DNA of 64,000 nt. It comes from Buddleja alternifolia. Taxonomy: Eukaryota; Streptophyta; Magnoliopsida; Lamiales; Scrophulariaceae. The notes beneath the pieces were generated by a model. That model ran no database searches, had not been told where the DNA came from, and saw only the letters and a program-made list of their open reading frames with translations. The translations under genes were made by a program, and so were the position numbers. Below are positions 9,800 to 21,009 of the stretch, piece after piece; position 1 is the first letter of the stretch, and every line of letters begins with the position of its first letter. Location of the stretch: assembly GCA_019426215.1 (NCBI GenBank), contig CM033394.1, positions 1,178,001 to 1,242,000 on the forward strand. The letters are read 5' to 3'.

Positions 9800-12071
9800 T
9801 TAAAGAAATCCCAACTGATCAACAAGATCTTGCAAATCATCCTCACCCCAATCTTGCGTTTGAGCAACGAGATCTTGCAAATCATCCTCACCCCAATCTT
9901 GCGTTTGAGCCGCCAATTCTTCCACTTCTACATCTAACGGTTGATGATCACCCAAGATCTCTTCAACCTCACCACTGGCCATAAGATCATCACATAGAAA
10001 CTCTTCCCATGCATTCTCCACCTTAGGATTCAATACGCCGTCGCTAAGACCGTCCGATTCATCATCCAGTGCAGCAAAAAACAGTGCATCCACCTCCACC
10101 TGATCTTCAATCCCACTCATAGTCAACCTTCTCTTTTGCCCTATTTCAACACATTTCTTATCGTTCTTCTGTACACATTTATCAATATATTGCTGAACAA
10201 ATAACGGGCTTCTAAACGCTTTAGCAAGAAAACTCATCATTTGTTGTTGCTTTCTCTCTGTCCCTTTTATCCTTTCTTCCATAGCCAAAATTTGCTCCCT
10301 CGAGCTCTGCTGCTGTTGTTTAAGCTTCATAATTTCAGCCGTTAATAAGTTTTTGTCCCTTCTCAATCGTTCGAGCTCTTCTTCCATGCCGTAGTGGCCT
10401 ATTTCTACACAAGAGCCTCCAACTTGTTGAGTCGTTACGCTTTGCATTACGTTCCGCCTCCTTTTGATAGTCTTCAATAGATGCTTTTGTCCTCCCAAAA
10501 AGCCCTCATTGGCAAATTCCCATCTATCTGAATCCACTTTTCTAAAACCCTGCATATTTTCGATATTTTAGTACTAGTTTAAAACCCGAATCTTTTACAC
10601 ACGTTTTCAGGGAAATTCTTGTCCAAATCGAGTTCAGCCAAACCAACTCATCACAAAGCAGTTGTTACTACATTCGTCTTGTGATTGGTTACTCTTGTCA
10701 AACTCAACATATGATAACTGTAATTCATGATCAACTTAAGTCGTGTACCATTCGTCCCGAGCTAGAATTTCCATAACAAAAGAAACAGATATTACTGTCC
10801 AGACTGAGATCAGCAACACCAATTAATCACAAAGCAGCTTCTATAATATTTTTCAGCGATTGATCACTCTTATCAAACTGTTCACCAATCATATGACATC
10901 ACAAATGTAATTCAATAGTCACAAGGTTAATTTAAGTTTAGCCGACCTCGATCTGAGATAGAATTTCGCATTAACAGAAGAAACAGAGTGAACAACCTAT
11001 AGCAATCTCTTCCAATAACAGCAAACACTTCAGAATCACCATGACTGTAAAATGCAAGCATAGGAGCTTATCAGAATCAATAAAAAAGAAAAAAAAATGT
11101 TGCAAGTATAAGATCACAATACAGTAAATTAGTCGAGAAATCTGGAATTAATTTACCCTATGCTTGCATCCACAGATAAAATTCCTCAAATTCAAAATAG
11201 TAAAGTACTGAACTCCCAATTTCAATTGAACACATTAAAAGTAACAGAATATAACAAAGAAACTTTCATTCATAGTCCATAGGACTTCACGTGTTTCAAA
11301 TTTAGTCCCATTGGACTTCAAATCGCAACGTTAGTCCCATGGAACTGAAAAGGTTACACTTTTGGTCCAGCCATCTATTATTTAACCCAAAAAAATCTAA
11401 TGAGACCAAAAATGCAAGTTTGTTTTCATTACATCCAACATCTTACTCTAACGACGCGTACGTCTCAATTCCTTTTTTCCGTCAATAAATAGACAATTAG
11501 GACCAAAAGTACAACTTGTTCAGTCCACGGAACTAAAATTGCAACTTAATCGTGCAAAATCCTATAAGACCATAAATGAGATTTTCCCGAACACAAAATC
11601 ACCCAAAAACATTACTAATCGAACAATCGAAAAAAACCCTAATCGCAAAACCCAAGATTGCAACAACTAAAACATGAAATTGAATTGAATCACACAATCC
11701 CACCAAATTAAACGCAGAAAAATTCGAAAAACATGATATATACATATATATGTATATAATCGGTATTTGAATATACTTACATATGTGTTGAGCTGACGAA
11801 TGAAGCTGGAGAAATTGCTGTGTTTGAAGTATTTGGGAAGCAGAGTGATGGAGAATTCATTCGAATCCCACACGATGAAGCTGTTCTTAGCCCTGCTCCA
11901 CGAAATCACTGCATCCGTTGAAGGATCCTCCACCATTTCATATGTCTTGCTCAAGAACGGAGGTGGGCCCACCTCATGTAAACCCTCCATCGGCCGCGGA
12001 GAATTCGACGACGCCACCGCAGCTCCGCCGGCGATGAGATCCACTTCTACTTTCACTTTCACACCCTCCAT
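9800..12071 (-). CDS. Class A heat stress transcription factor (A2/A6/A7-like), two exons
   Basis: Class A heat stress factors bind heat shock elements in promoters and switch on chaperone genes. Exon 1 (12071-11781, 97 codons) and exon 2 (10549-9800) join in phase 0 at the intron position typical of the family, inside the DNA-binding domain: …FIRQLNTY then [17 protein letters not shown]. Total length is 346 residues. Domains in order: DNA-binding domain (~45-140, from [14 protein letters not shown] to [10 protein letters not shown]), a coiled oligomerisation region with heptad leucines (~160-215), a basic cluster (QKRRL) as likely nuclear signal, an aromatic-acidic AHA-like activator ([11 protein letters not shown]) and a leucine-rich C-terminal export-like end (LVDQLGFL). 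The tail has two tandem copies of [15 protein letters not shown] from a 45-bp duplication. The 1.2 kb intron holds MITEs. Heat shock elements lie upstream of the ATG, and a large transposon begins 298 bases upstream of it. The exact A subclass is uncertain. Confidence 0.9.
9815..9910. repeat. Two tandem 45-bp units in the heat stress factor tail
   Basis: The unit with GATCTTGCAAATCATCCTCA and CAATCTTGCGTTTGAG occurs twice in a row, in frame, adding 15 residues near the C-terminus. The copies are essentially identical, so the duplication is recent. The decayed paralogue at 6873-7145 has one unit. Confidence 0.85.
10610..10776. mobile_element. MITE in the heat stress factor intron (GGAAATTCTxG family)
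   Basis: The left end GGGAAATTCTTGTCC and the right end GAGCTAGAATTTCC are inverted versions of one another. The inner sequence has AGTTCAGCCAAAC on the left and AACTTAAGTCGTG on the right, echoing the clearer family member at 54402-54548. Confidence 0.5.
10796..10972. mobile_element. Second intronic MITE of the same family
   Basis: Directly after the first, CTGTCCAGACTGAGATCAGC on the left is matched by an inverted GATCTGAGATAGAATTTC end on the right. The inner CACAAAGCAG phrase is shared with the neighbouring copy, showing the two are related. Confidence 0.45.
11267..11597. mobile_element. Intronic MITE with imperfect inverted ends
   Basis: The left end TTCATTCATAGTCCATAGGA pairs with the inverted right end ATCCTATAAGACCATAAATG. 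Both arms repeat the 'GGTCC/TAGTCC … GGAACT' theme common in plant fold-back elements. No clear target duplication was found. Confidence 0.5.
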
Positions 12072-12185
12072 GTAGTAGTTTAAATTCAGATGTTTGTTTT
12101 TGGGGATTGGTTCTGTGATTGAAGAATTAAGCTGCTCTAAGTGGAGTGAGTGAGTGATGAGATGATGATATAATGATGTGGAGAG

Positions 12186-12358
12186 GAAAGTTCTAGAGAG
12201 AGAGAGAGAAGAGAGAGAGAGTGGAACTTTCGTGTTGGATATTTTGTTCAACTTTATAGTAGATTTTGTGGGGCAGCTTGTAGCCAAGTGGAATGCTCTA
12301 ATTTGGTGGAAAGATCTAGAAACTTCTCAAGATTTGAAAGGGAGTGATTAGAAACTTC
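12186..12358 (-). promoter_or_regulatory. Heat shock elements upstream of the heat stress factor
   Basis: Four GAAnnTTC dyads occur: 12186-12193 (GAAAGTTC, followed by TAGAG), 12222-12229 (GAACTTTC), 12319-12326 (GAAACTTC) and 12351-12358 (GAAACTTC). GAAnnTTC is the core of the heat shock element. A TATAAA on the minus strand at 12253-12258 lies between the pairs, so two are upstream of the TATA and two fall in the likely leader. This fits heat-inducible autoregulation. A GA-microsatellite at 12196-12219 is part of the leader. Confidence 0.55.
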
Positions 12359-12369
12359 ATTATTATCAA

Positions 12370-12490
12370 GGGCAAAATACAAAATGCCCCCTAAACTATA
12401 TTCAATGTCGCATATACCCCCCTGAATTAATAAACGTACCAAATTGATCCCTCGGTCAAAGTTCCGTTAATTATTGATTAACGCCGTTAG
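12370..12490. repeat. MULE left terminal inverted repeat
   Basis: Begins GGGCAAAATACAAAATG and matches the inverted right end with a few mismatches across about 110-120 bases, fading after the CCGTTA segment. Confidence 0.85.
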
Positions 12491-13552
12491 ATTATTATTT
12501 TTAACTACCAATTTTACCCCTGCACGTGGATAGTGGTTTTTTAAAGTTTTAAGAGTAAAAAATTGTTTTATTATAAATCTCCCAAAACAAGCAGAACTCT
12601 GCCTTAACTCCCACGTATATTCTTATGAAAACTCCAACTCCTCAAAAATTCTTTTGAATATCTTCTGAAATCCCCAAATTGCTAAGAAAGATTGGATGGG
12701 TTTGAAGCCGTAGTTTGAAGCCGGGATTTAAAGTTGGAGTTTGAAACGATTTAGTTGTGGGAGTCAGTAGAAGGTTAGTGCGAAAATTAGGGTTAAATTC
12801 AAGATTTGTTATATTATTCTTAAACTTTGAATCTTCTGTATAGGCTGACTGAGTTGAGTAATTCTTTTATGAAATTTTCTAAAAGATTAGTTTTTCATAG
12901 GCTGACTGAGTTTATAAAAAGTTAGGTTTGCATGAGTTTACACTTTTGTTTGCATGACTTTACACTTTATATCACTGAATTGAACTTTAATTTAACACCT
13001 GCTCGGGCTCGAGTTGGGTTTTTGTTGGATGAGGAGTAAAGTTTTGTGGTATAACTGATTTGGGAATCTGAAAATTAGCTTGTATTTGGGAATGTTTTGG
13101 AATTATGGAAGGAAAAGAACATGTTCATTGTTGGGAACGTGCCCCGTTTTCAGAAAATAATTGTATATTGTATAATTTCTTTTTGTTTTTGTATGCTTCT
13201 TGAATTAACTAATAGATTAAAATAGTTAAAGTGCTTGAATGATATCTTAATAGTTAAAGTATTTTTTATATCTTCATTTAATCATACTTTAATAATGTAC
13301 CTAAAATGCTTAGTAGTTATACTGAAGAAAGAAAACAGTTGGAAGCTTCATGAAAGTGTTTGTGACTGATTGCTTTAGCATTTGGATTAACAGAAACATG
13401 CAATTTTGCTTTTGATTTATGAAACATATTAGCCAAAAAACTAAAGAAATATTTGTTAAAGTACTTACATTAGGTCTTAACTAAAATTAGTACACTTGAT
13501 TAGTTAAAGTGCTTAAACAGTATACAAAGTTGATTAGTTTATACGTAGTCAT
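12491..13552. other. MULE left interior, non-coding
   Basis: No reading frame of note. It has the look of a promoter and leader (GC-normal around 12690-12780, then AT-rich). The nested LTR element follows. Confidence 0.4.
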
Positions 13553-14054
13553 TGTTACAATTTGAAGTTTTAAAACATCAAAATCATCTTTATTTTCTTT
13601 AAAACTTTGTAACATTCTTTGACCATAACCCCCACATTGAATTGTGCTTTTAATTTAGAAGTTACATCTTGCATCCTACACTATAAATAGGTGCTAGGTC
13701 TAGTTAGAAAACACAACATAAGCATACATCATCTTGCATTTTATATTTTTTATACTATTGGGCAACTATGATAAAGTCTTGTTCACAAAGTTCTCTTGTG
13801 AACGTGCTCACAAAGAGAACACCGGCGTGGCCTTCTTGGTTTTTATCTTGGGGTGGTGATGAGCCTACAGTACCTGCACGAGGGGAGGCCATCATGATCT
13901 TAGGACAGCGTCAAGTGGCGTGACTCCTACAGGCCAGACGTTTCTTACTTTCTTATGCTTTTAAATTATATTATATATATGCATCATTTTATTAAATGAT
14001 AATATGAAAATTGACATTCTCTTAATTGCATGAAAATTGAAAATATTTACAACA
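13553..14054 (+). repeat. 5' LTR (502 bp)
   Basis: Starts TG, ends CA. A TATAAATA at 13682-13689 is a likely LTR promoter. Confidence 0.88.
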
Positions 14055-17000
14055 ATCTAAGATCATGATTATTAAGAACTGCATATCTGAAATTGTACAT
14101 TCTGTGTTTATTTTCGTGCCTGCGTATTTAATCTGCTCATTGTAATGGTCGGTAGAAATACGTTCTATATGCTTAATTTTGGTTTAATCTGCAAATCTTT
14201 GATTGCTCATTGAAATCTCAGTAGAAATGCATTTTTCATCTTTATTTGAAAATCATTAAATTCGGTCGGTTGTTTCTTCGCAATAATCATTTACGTGTCA
14301 ATGTACTAGACTAATATTCCATTAGCTTTGAATGTTTGACCATACTATGTTCTAAATATCTTCTGCCAAATCATTAGAAAGTGTAAATATTCCACCTTTA
14401 TTATATATTCATATAATAGTGTCTTATTTATTTATAGATCAGACACAAATAAAAAAAAAAAATTCTCTATATACTCTATTTACACTGGTTATCATTTTAT
14501 CATAACTGTAAGGTGTTGGAGAACAAAGATTTGCAAGAAATAGTACGTTGATTTCAAAAGAAAAGTTTCTAATATTGTTTATAGAAAACTAATTTCATTA
14601 ACAATTAAATAAATAATAAAAAAATTGATTTTAAATTTTCATTAAACTAAAGCTCTCGCTAACTCAAGTTCCTGTTTAATTTGTTTAAACTGTTACAACT
14701 CTTGTAGAACAAAGAAAATTACTTTGTTTGATTCTTGAATTTAGAAGGAATATAACATACTATTAGAGGTGAAGTATGATTATGATTTTTATGGCGTGAA
14801 GCCAACATTATTACAAGGAAAAAACTGTTAGACACAAATTATTTATAACTTGATTGGTGAAACGATTTTAGTGCTATATGTTTTGAATAGAAACCGAAGA
14901 TTATTTTTTTGATAAATAGAAACCGAAGAGTATACTTGTTACTTCTACTTAATAATGCTAATAAATTATTGATTGACAGAAAATAGTTTCATTTAAATCG
15001 TAGTATAATTGCTTGATTTTAATATTACTAAAATTATTTTAAATTGGATATTTTGGTGTATATCAGCACTCATGTTTTAATTTTACATAGAGGTAGAACT
15101 TTAATATCGCTATTGGGTAACTGAACCGAAGTTTCAAATATTGCATTATGATTTTCCAAACCATTGATTCCAAAATTGTGATAGAACCAGAAAGTTCTTT
15201 CAATTAGAAACTTATTTTCAAGTTTCTTTATTTACTTAAAAAATGGAAATTGCAGCTGCTTGAAAGGATGTTAAGAAAATTGCTTTGTTAAATACAATGA
15301 ATATGAGTGACAAGCAAAGTTTTTATTGATTGGATATGAATAATTTGAATGCTCCTTAGGCAAATTTATTATATGAGGAACTACTTATTATTGTAAATTA
15401 TAGTATAATATTCCAATGGCTAGTTGATTTTGAGAATTATAATAAATGAAATTAGAATGCTAGCTATTAATAATAATGAATTCTTTGGAAGTTACATTTC
15501 CAAAATATAAAGATGTCATTAAATTATTCACTTGTTTCTAATAAGAAGAAGAGGTAGAGACAGAGATATAAAGAGAGGAAATTAAGAAATCATTTGATAT
15601 TCTCTTTAAGTGGTGATATATATTAATTTTTCACAATTTTCAATTCTCCACAAATGTTAGTCACATTCATAACAGTTTCAGAAAGGAATAATATATTTTC
15701 TTGTTATCACGTCATAGTATCTTATATCCTTAGAATAAGCATGTTGATTAAGTAATATTTTCTTCTACGGCAATGTGTGCTTACTCATCTTCTTTTAGGA
15801 TTTTGAGGTAACTATATTTAATATAGTATATGCAAGTGAAAATTTTATATATTCGATGTTGCATGATTATTGACACCCAGTTGTGATTAAAAAATAAAAA
15901 TAAAAAATTCGATGACCAACATACGATTTTCGACTACAAAATCACTTATATATAAATTTTATGATTAAAATAATTAAGCATATTTTGATTTGTCCAAAGA
16001 CAATGCCCAAGGATATTGATAACTAGAATAGTATATGATCATTGGCCCATGTCATATGCATTCGTAAAACATTTTATTCCTTTGTGAGGAGTTTGACAAG
16101 CATCTCAATGGACATGGTGAGTTAAATTTTGATTTACTTTCAAGAGTTTGAAAAATATATTTTAATGAAATTTTGAGCTGTGTGCTTCTTCTATCCAAAT
16201 TATAGTGAAAACTCTATAATGAGAATTTCATGTATGATGAAAGATTTATCTTAAAATTACTCTCATAGAAAGAAATTGTTTAAATATTTTGTTATGTGCT
16301 ATTGCTTTAATCTATGAAGAGTTAGAAAAAAAAAATTGACATATTTGAAAATTTTGGGAAAGTCGTGATATAGTAGAATAGACTCCTAATCATATGGGAG
16401 ATGCATCTCTCAATATTTTTAAACTTCTTGGATTTTTATACATGGTGATATGGCCAATCTAATGACCTCAGCATGAGTAGAGTGGTACTTAAAAGTTTAT
16501 TTTAAGCACAACTTTTATTTAAAAATTAAATAAAAATTACATTGTCTTTAGTACATAACTTTAAATTTTCTCTAAGCATGCAATTTTCCAAATACTCAAA
16601 TTTGTTGTTCCCACTTTATAGAATCTCACTTCGAAGAAAGTTTTAAATATAAAATTGTTGCTATAAAGATTTTATGTGGCAACGGGTGGAATGACAATGG
16701 TGCTTTAAATTTAAAAAAAAAACATGAATAAATGTTTAGAATAAAATATATGTTCATGAGACTTATGATCATCATTTTGATTTCCATATTGAACATATTA
16801 AATTTTTTTTAACATTTTTTGTTCCATGGCATAAAATCTAATGAGTTGACTTGGAAAGCGTGACAAATTTTATGCTACTCTAAAGCTCGAAACTTTGGCA
16901 ATGTTATGCAACATAAGACATATTTAAAAAATTTCAGGTATGTTCACTACATCACTTTCATGTTAAATATTTTGTGAAGTTTTAATACGAAACTGTGTGA

Positions 17001-18908
17001 TCAAACAACATTTATTTTCTTCGGAAAGATTGAGTTAGAAATAAATGAAAGTCGTGATTATTGAGATATGATACATTGAGAAAATGTAGTATTTTAAAAA
17101 TTGCACATACGTCATATGAGTACAATTTGTTAAGTATCTTTACCTTGAGACTTATATAGTAATAATGATATTAATTAATTTGCAAATGAAAAAAAAATAA
17201 AAATTATGTGATAGTAACTACAAATAATTTTACATTAATAATGTCCTTATTATGGTTGGATCAAAGCAAGCTCCCAATATTTATACTTTTAAATGTTTTG
17301 TGGTTAGACAAAATGATTTAGAAATCTGAATATTTGATTATTAAATTCAATTTATTTTTCAATTAAAAAAAAACAACACTGATGGTATTAAGATATATTT
17401 TGGATGTTGTCCTAGAGTACCATATATACCATACAAACTTTTATATTTTGTGAATATGTTGAAAAATGGTTTTATACTAAATCCTACTTTTTGAGCTATA
17501 TTTACATGAATTATTGATTTGTTTCATTATTTCATTTTCAAAAGATCGTTGATAAGTTTAAATGTGTTTCCAAAACTTGTTCCTAACACATGATATAGCG
17601 ATTTTGAATTTAGTGTGAGTGTCTTTATTTAAAGAAAAATAAATAAATATAAAAAGCTAGAACTTCTTTATTATCTTATGAAATTCCATTATGCGACATA
17701 AAGTTATTTCCAAACTTAATAATACAAATTTTATTTTTAAAAAAAGTGATATTTGTTTTAAACAAGAACTACAAAGTTGTTATCAAAGAAATAATTAATT
17801 ATTAGAAGTGTAAACACTACATTATACAATTGGTTAAGTCCTAGAACATTGGATCTATCTAGTGAAATGTGGGGGTTAGCTTGATGAATGAGTATATCAA
17901 GTATTTAGCGATTTATTTTGGTCTTATATTACTTAATGTGTCTTTTACTTAACCCGTTTTATTATTGGGGTTTAAATTGCTTTGGTCTCTATGATAAAAA
18001 AATATGAAATTTGCCCAAGTACTACGAGTTAGTAAATGTGTGAATTTTACTGAAAAGACTGACTTATAAAATTCAAGGTGAAGTTTTATAAAATGTTATT
18101 TGGGAAAATAAATAAAATGATTGTGATGAAAATATATAATTTCACACTACTAAACATTGGAATTGCTAATTAACCTTTATTGGTTATTTGTGAAAATATA
18201 TATTATAACACGTGCATGTGCAAAGATAAAAGAGAAAAGAAAAGAGAATCATTATATAATTTATATGCTGCGAGCATATATGGACTAGCATAAAGGCTAG
18301 ATCCGTAATCATCGAGGGGGATGGGCATAAGCCCACAAGGGAGTCACCTCCGGGAGTAACCCAACCTTTGTGATTGGAGACCCCATGAAGAAGGTTCAAT
18401 GGGTGGGAACAACCTGTAATGCGTGACTCATTTAGCACTAATTTATGAGGAGAGTGTCTCTTTCCCGTCCCTATGGTGATAGTGCTTTTATAGTGTGATG
18501 TTAAGGTTGGCTTTGATCCTTAATGAGACTAAGGCGGGAAATAATTCGCGGGGTAGAGTTCACACGTACCCTTGGAGGTTTCACCTAAGTGAGAGTTGCC
18601 ATACATAGACCGTGGCTATGGGTTGGGCTAACCCTAGAGACCTCACGAGAATCAAGATTAGAGCGCAGGGCCTTTAATGCGCTAACCCGCAAACTGAGAC
18701 CGATGTCGATACTGTGTGTGTGATGTATTGAAGTTTGGCCAAGGGACCTAATTCCAGGCGTAGTCCATTATGGCTCCCTCAAATGGAAATCATCAACACT
18801 AAGTGTAGGTTCAAGCCCGGAAGGCACCTGCACCCATTGCATGGTATTTAGTTGCCCTTTTATATATATTTTATATATCATTTTGAAGTTTTAAACCTTG
18901 TGGGGGAT
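14055..18908 (+). other. Interior of the LTR element, no recognisable coding
   Basis: Very AT-rich and full of stops in all frames over most of its length. The last ~550 bases (about 18300-18860) have normal base composition and look better kept, which suggests a packaging or structural role near the 3' end rather than protein coding. A minus-strand frame of 84 codons at 18184-18438 shows no known features. Confidence 0.6.
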
Positions 18909-19410
18909 TGTTACAATTTGAAGTTTTAAAACATCAAAATCATCTTTTTTTAAAAAAAAACTTTGTAACAATCTTTGACCATAACCCCCACATTGAATTG
19001 TGCTTTTAATTTAGAAGTTACATCTTGCATCCTACACTATAAATAGGTGCTAGGTCTAGTTAGAAAACACAACATAAGCATACATCATCTTGCATTTTAT
19101 ATTTTTTATACTATTGGGCAACTATGATAAAGTCTTGTTCACAAAGTTCTCTTGTGAACGTGCTCACAAAGAGAACACCGGCGTGGCCTTCTTGGGTTTT
19201 ATCTTGGGGTGGTGATGAGCATACAGTACCTGCACGAGGGGAGGCCATCATGATCTTAGGACAGCGTCAAGTGGCGTGACTCCTACAGGCCAGGCGTTTC
19301 TTACTTTCTTATGCTTTTAAATTATATTATATATATGCATCATTTTATTAAATGATAATATGAAAATTGACATTCTCTTAATTGCATGAAAATTGAAAAT
19401 ATTTACAACA
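18909..19410 (+). repeat. 3' LTR (502 bp)
   Basis: Nearly identical to the 5' copy. Differences include an A-rich run at 18956, ATCTT for TTCTT, GGG for GGT and GAGCAT for GAGCCT. Confidence 0.88.
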
Positions 19411-19511
19411 GTTATCACTGTCAAACTAATCTTTTAACTATGTAATAACTTGTGTGCTCTTTTTTAACTCTTTGTATTTATAACTTATAGGATTATTGCA
19501 TTGCAGGGACC

Positions 19512-19901
19512 ATGTCTGCTGATTTATTTACCCTTAAAGTACATCATGGAGGGATGTTTGTAAATGAAGGGGTATTCCAATATGTTGGGGGTACAGTTAC
19601 ATTGTTTGAAGAGTTGGATCCACCTGCTGCAGAGGCAGTTGAGGAAGGTATAAATGATCCATCTGATATAGAGGCAACTGAAGAGGGCATGAATGACCCG
19701 CTTGATACACATACAACTGAAGAGGGTATAAATGACCCACCTGAATATGAGGCAGCTGAAGCTGATTTGATGGCTGATTTTGGTTTCTTTGCTGAAAGAG
19801 ATACACTAAGTGACAATTGTGATTCTTTAGGAAATGATGAGTTAGAGGGAGTTGAAGTTAACCACATAATTTATTTTGCTTTTGTAGGTGCAAAAACTTA
19901 A
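19512..19901 (+). CDS. MULE-associated PB1-like domain protein, truncated
   Basis: Plant MuDR-type transposases often start with a PB1-like domain. This 129-residue frame starts just after an acceptor-like TTGCAG and begins with FTLKVHHGGMFVNEGVFQYV then GGTVTLFEELD, matching that domain's pattern of a basic HHGG turn, a YVGG turn and an acidic strand. It is followed by an acidic linker of three 13-residue repeats (EEGINDPSDIEAT, EEGMNDPLDTHTT, EEGINDPPEYEAA). No SWIM zinc finger or DDE catalytic domain follows. Another short open run (VQKLNSRFGGVIFSSQ…, about 19888-19995) begins in the other frame near the end and could be a spliced last exon. It sits inside the MULE, to the right of the nested LTR element, and is probably a relic of the element's own transposase. 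Confidence 0.55.
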   Translation: MSADLFTLKVHHGGMFVNEGVFQYVGGTVTLFEELDPPAAEAVEEGINDPSDIEATEEGMNDPLDTHTTEEGINDPPEYEAAEADLMADFGFFAERDTLSDNCDSLGNDELEGVEVNHIIYFAFVGAKT

Positions 19902-19995
19902 CTCAAGGTTTGGTGGTGTGATTTTCTCTAGCCAATCTTCATCAAACAAATATAGTGTCACTACTGACAATGAAGACTCATCAAATCCAGCTTAA

Positions 19996-20859
19996 TTTAG
20001 AGTGCTTTTGATACTATGAAGTTTAAGAATGCTAAAACTCAAACCGTGGTTAGCCAAAGTTGGCATTTTGTTTTGTCATGTTTTGGAGTTGTTTGGCCAA
20101 GTATTTTGGTTTGTTAGTTACATCTTTTGATTTTTTAAACTATGGATGTTATAATGTTGAGATTTGAAGTATAAAATGTGTTGGTGGTTGATGTTATGTT
20201 ATTGTAATAGTTTTGTTATGGATTCTATAAAAGCTTGTCGTAGGAGTTGGTTTGTTTTTCCACCAAGAAAACCCCGCTACGATAAAGTTCTAAAAGCCAG
20301 AAGTTTGGGATTTTTCTTCTCAAATCTGATGGATTAATAACAATTTTCTATTCGGAATAATTTTACATTCACACTTTGATCCAAAAAAAAGTCATATAAT
20401 GCATTGATCGATAGCATGAACGGAATGGTGGTTGCGAATCCACGCTGCTATTAAATGCTAACTTTTAGTGGTTTAGGAAAAAAAGTTGGACGGTAAATCG
20501 AGGGAAAAAATCAAGTGAATAAGCTGAAAATTGCGTACCAAAATCAAGTGGATAAAAAAAAGTGTGAAAAGTTGAATGAAAATTAGAGTGAAAATTTTTA
20601 GAGTGAAAAAAAAATAAGCAGGAAATTAAAAAAAAATCTAATGAAAATATTGTGTTTCAAAATCAAGAGAAAAAGCCGATTAAAAATGAGGAAAAACTTG
20701 ACTAACAAATTATAGAGAAAAAATGAGTTGAATTTTGTTGCTTAGATGGTGAGAAGTTCATAAAATTAGGCCTCAGATCAAGTTTATTGTATAGAAAAAG
20801 GTGTAGGGGCAATTTAGGAAATAAATTCCAGCAACTATTAAAAAAAGGCCAATTTTTTT
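19996..20859. other. MULE right interior, non-coding
   Basis: AT-rich, with AAAATCAAGTG-type phrases repeated irregularly between 20510 and 20700. No reading frame of note. Confidence 0.45.
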
Positions 20860-20869
20860 GAATTTAATG

Positions 20870-20999
20870 CCATGTAGGATAACATCTAACGGATGTGCAA
20901 ATGAAACTTTGACCGAGGGACCAATTTGGTACGTATATTAGTTCAGGAGGATATATGCGACATTGAATATAGTTCAAGGGGGCATTTTGTATTTTGCCC
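20870..20999. repeat. MULE right terminal inverted repeat
   Basis: Inverted copy of 12370-12490, ending GTATTTTGCCC at 20999, followed by the target duplication TTATTATCAA. Confidence 0.85.
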
Positions 21000-21009
21000 T
21001 TATTATCAA

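Larger units (their letters stand above)
13553..19410 (+). mobile_element. Non-coding LTR retrotransposon nested in the MULE
   Basis: Two direct repeats of exactly 502 bases (13553-14054 and 18909-19410) start TGTTACAATTTG and end TTTACAACA. The flanks are GTCAT and GTTAT, a 5-base target duplication with one change. A purine-rich tract GTGGGGGAT (18900-18908) abuts the right repeat, giving plus orientation. The 4.85 kb interior has no gag or pol frame, so this is a large non-autonomous (LARD-like) element relying on another element's enzymes. No convincing tRNA primer-binding site follows the left repeat. The repeats differ by only a handful of bases, so insertion is fairly recent. Confidence 0.88.
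12370..20999. mobile_element. Mutator-like element (MULE), 8.63 kb, with nested LTR element
   Basis: The left end starts GGGCAAAATACAAAATGCCC and the right end is its inverted copy; similarity extends over ~110 bases, including a CGGTCAAAGTTxC block. It is flanked by the perfect 10-base repeat TTATTATCAA (12360-12369 and 21000-21009). Long terminal inverted repeats with a 9-10 bp target duplication are diagnostic of MULEs. Inside, a MULE-type PB1-like reading frame survives at 19512-19901, and a 5.86 kb LTR element interrupts the left half. No MULE catalytic domain is visible, so it is non-autonomous. It lies 298 bases upstream of the heat stress factor start codon. Confidence 0.9.

Noticed and set aside
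19524..19867. Minus-strand Ser/Pro-rich frames opposite the PB1-like gene
   Set aside because: They mirror the acidic repeats of the plus-strand frame, which matches a known domain.
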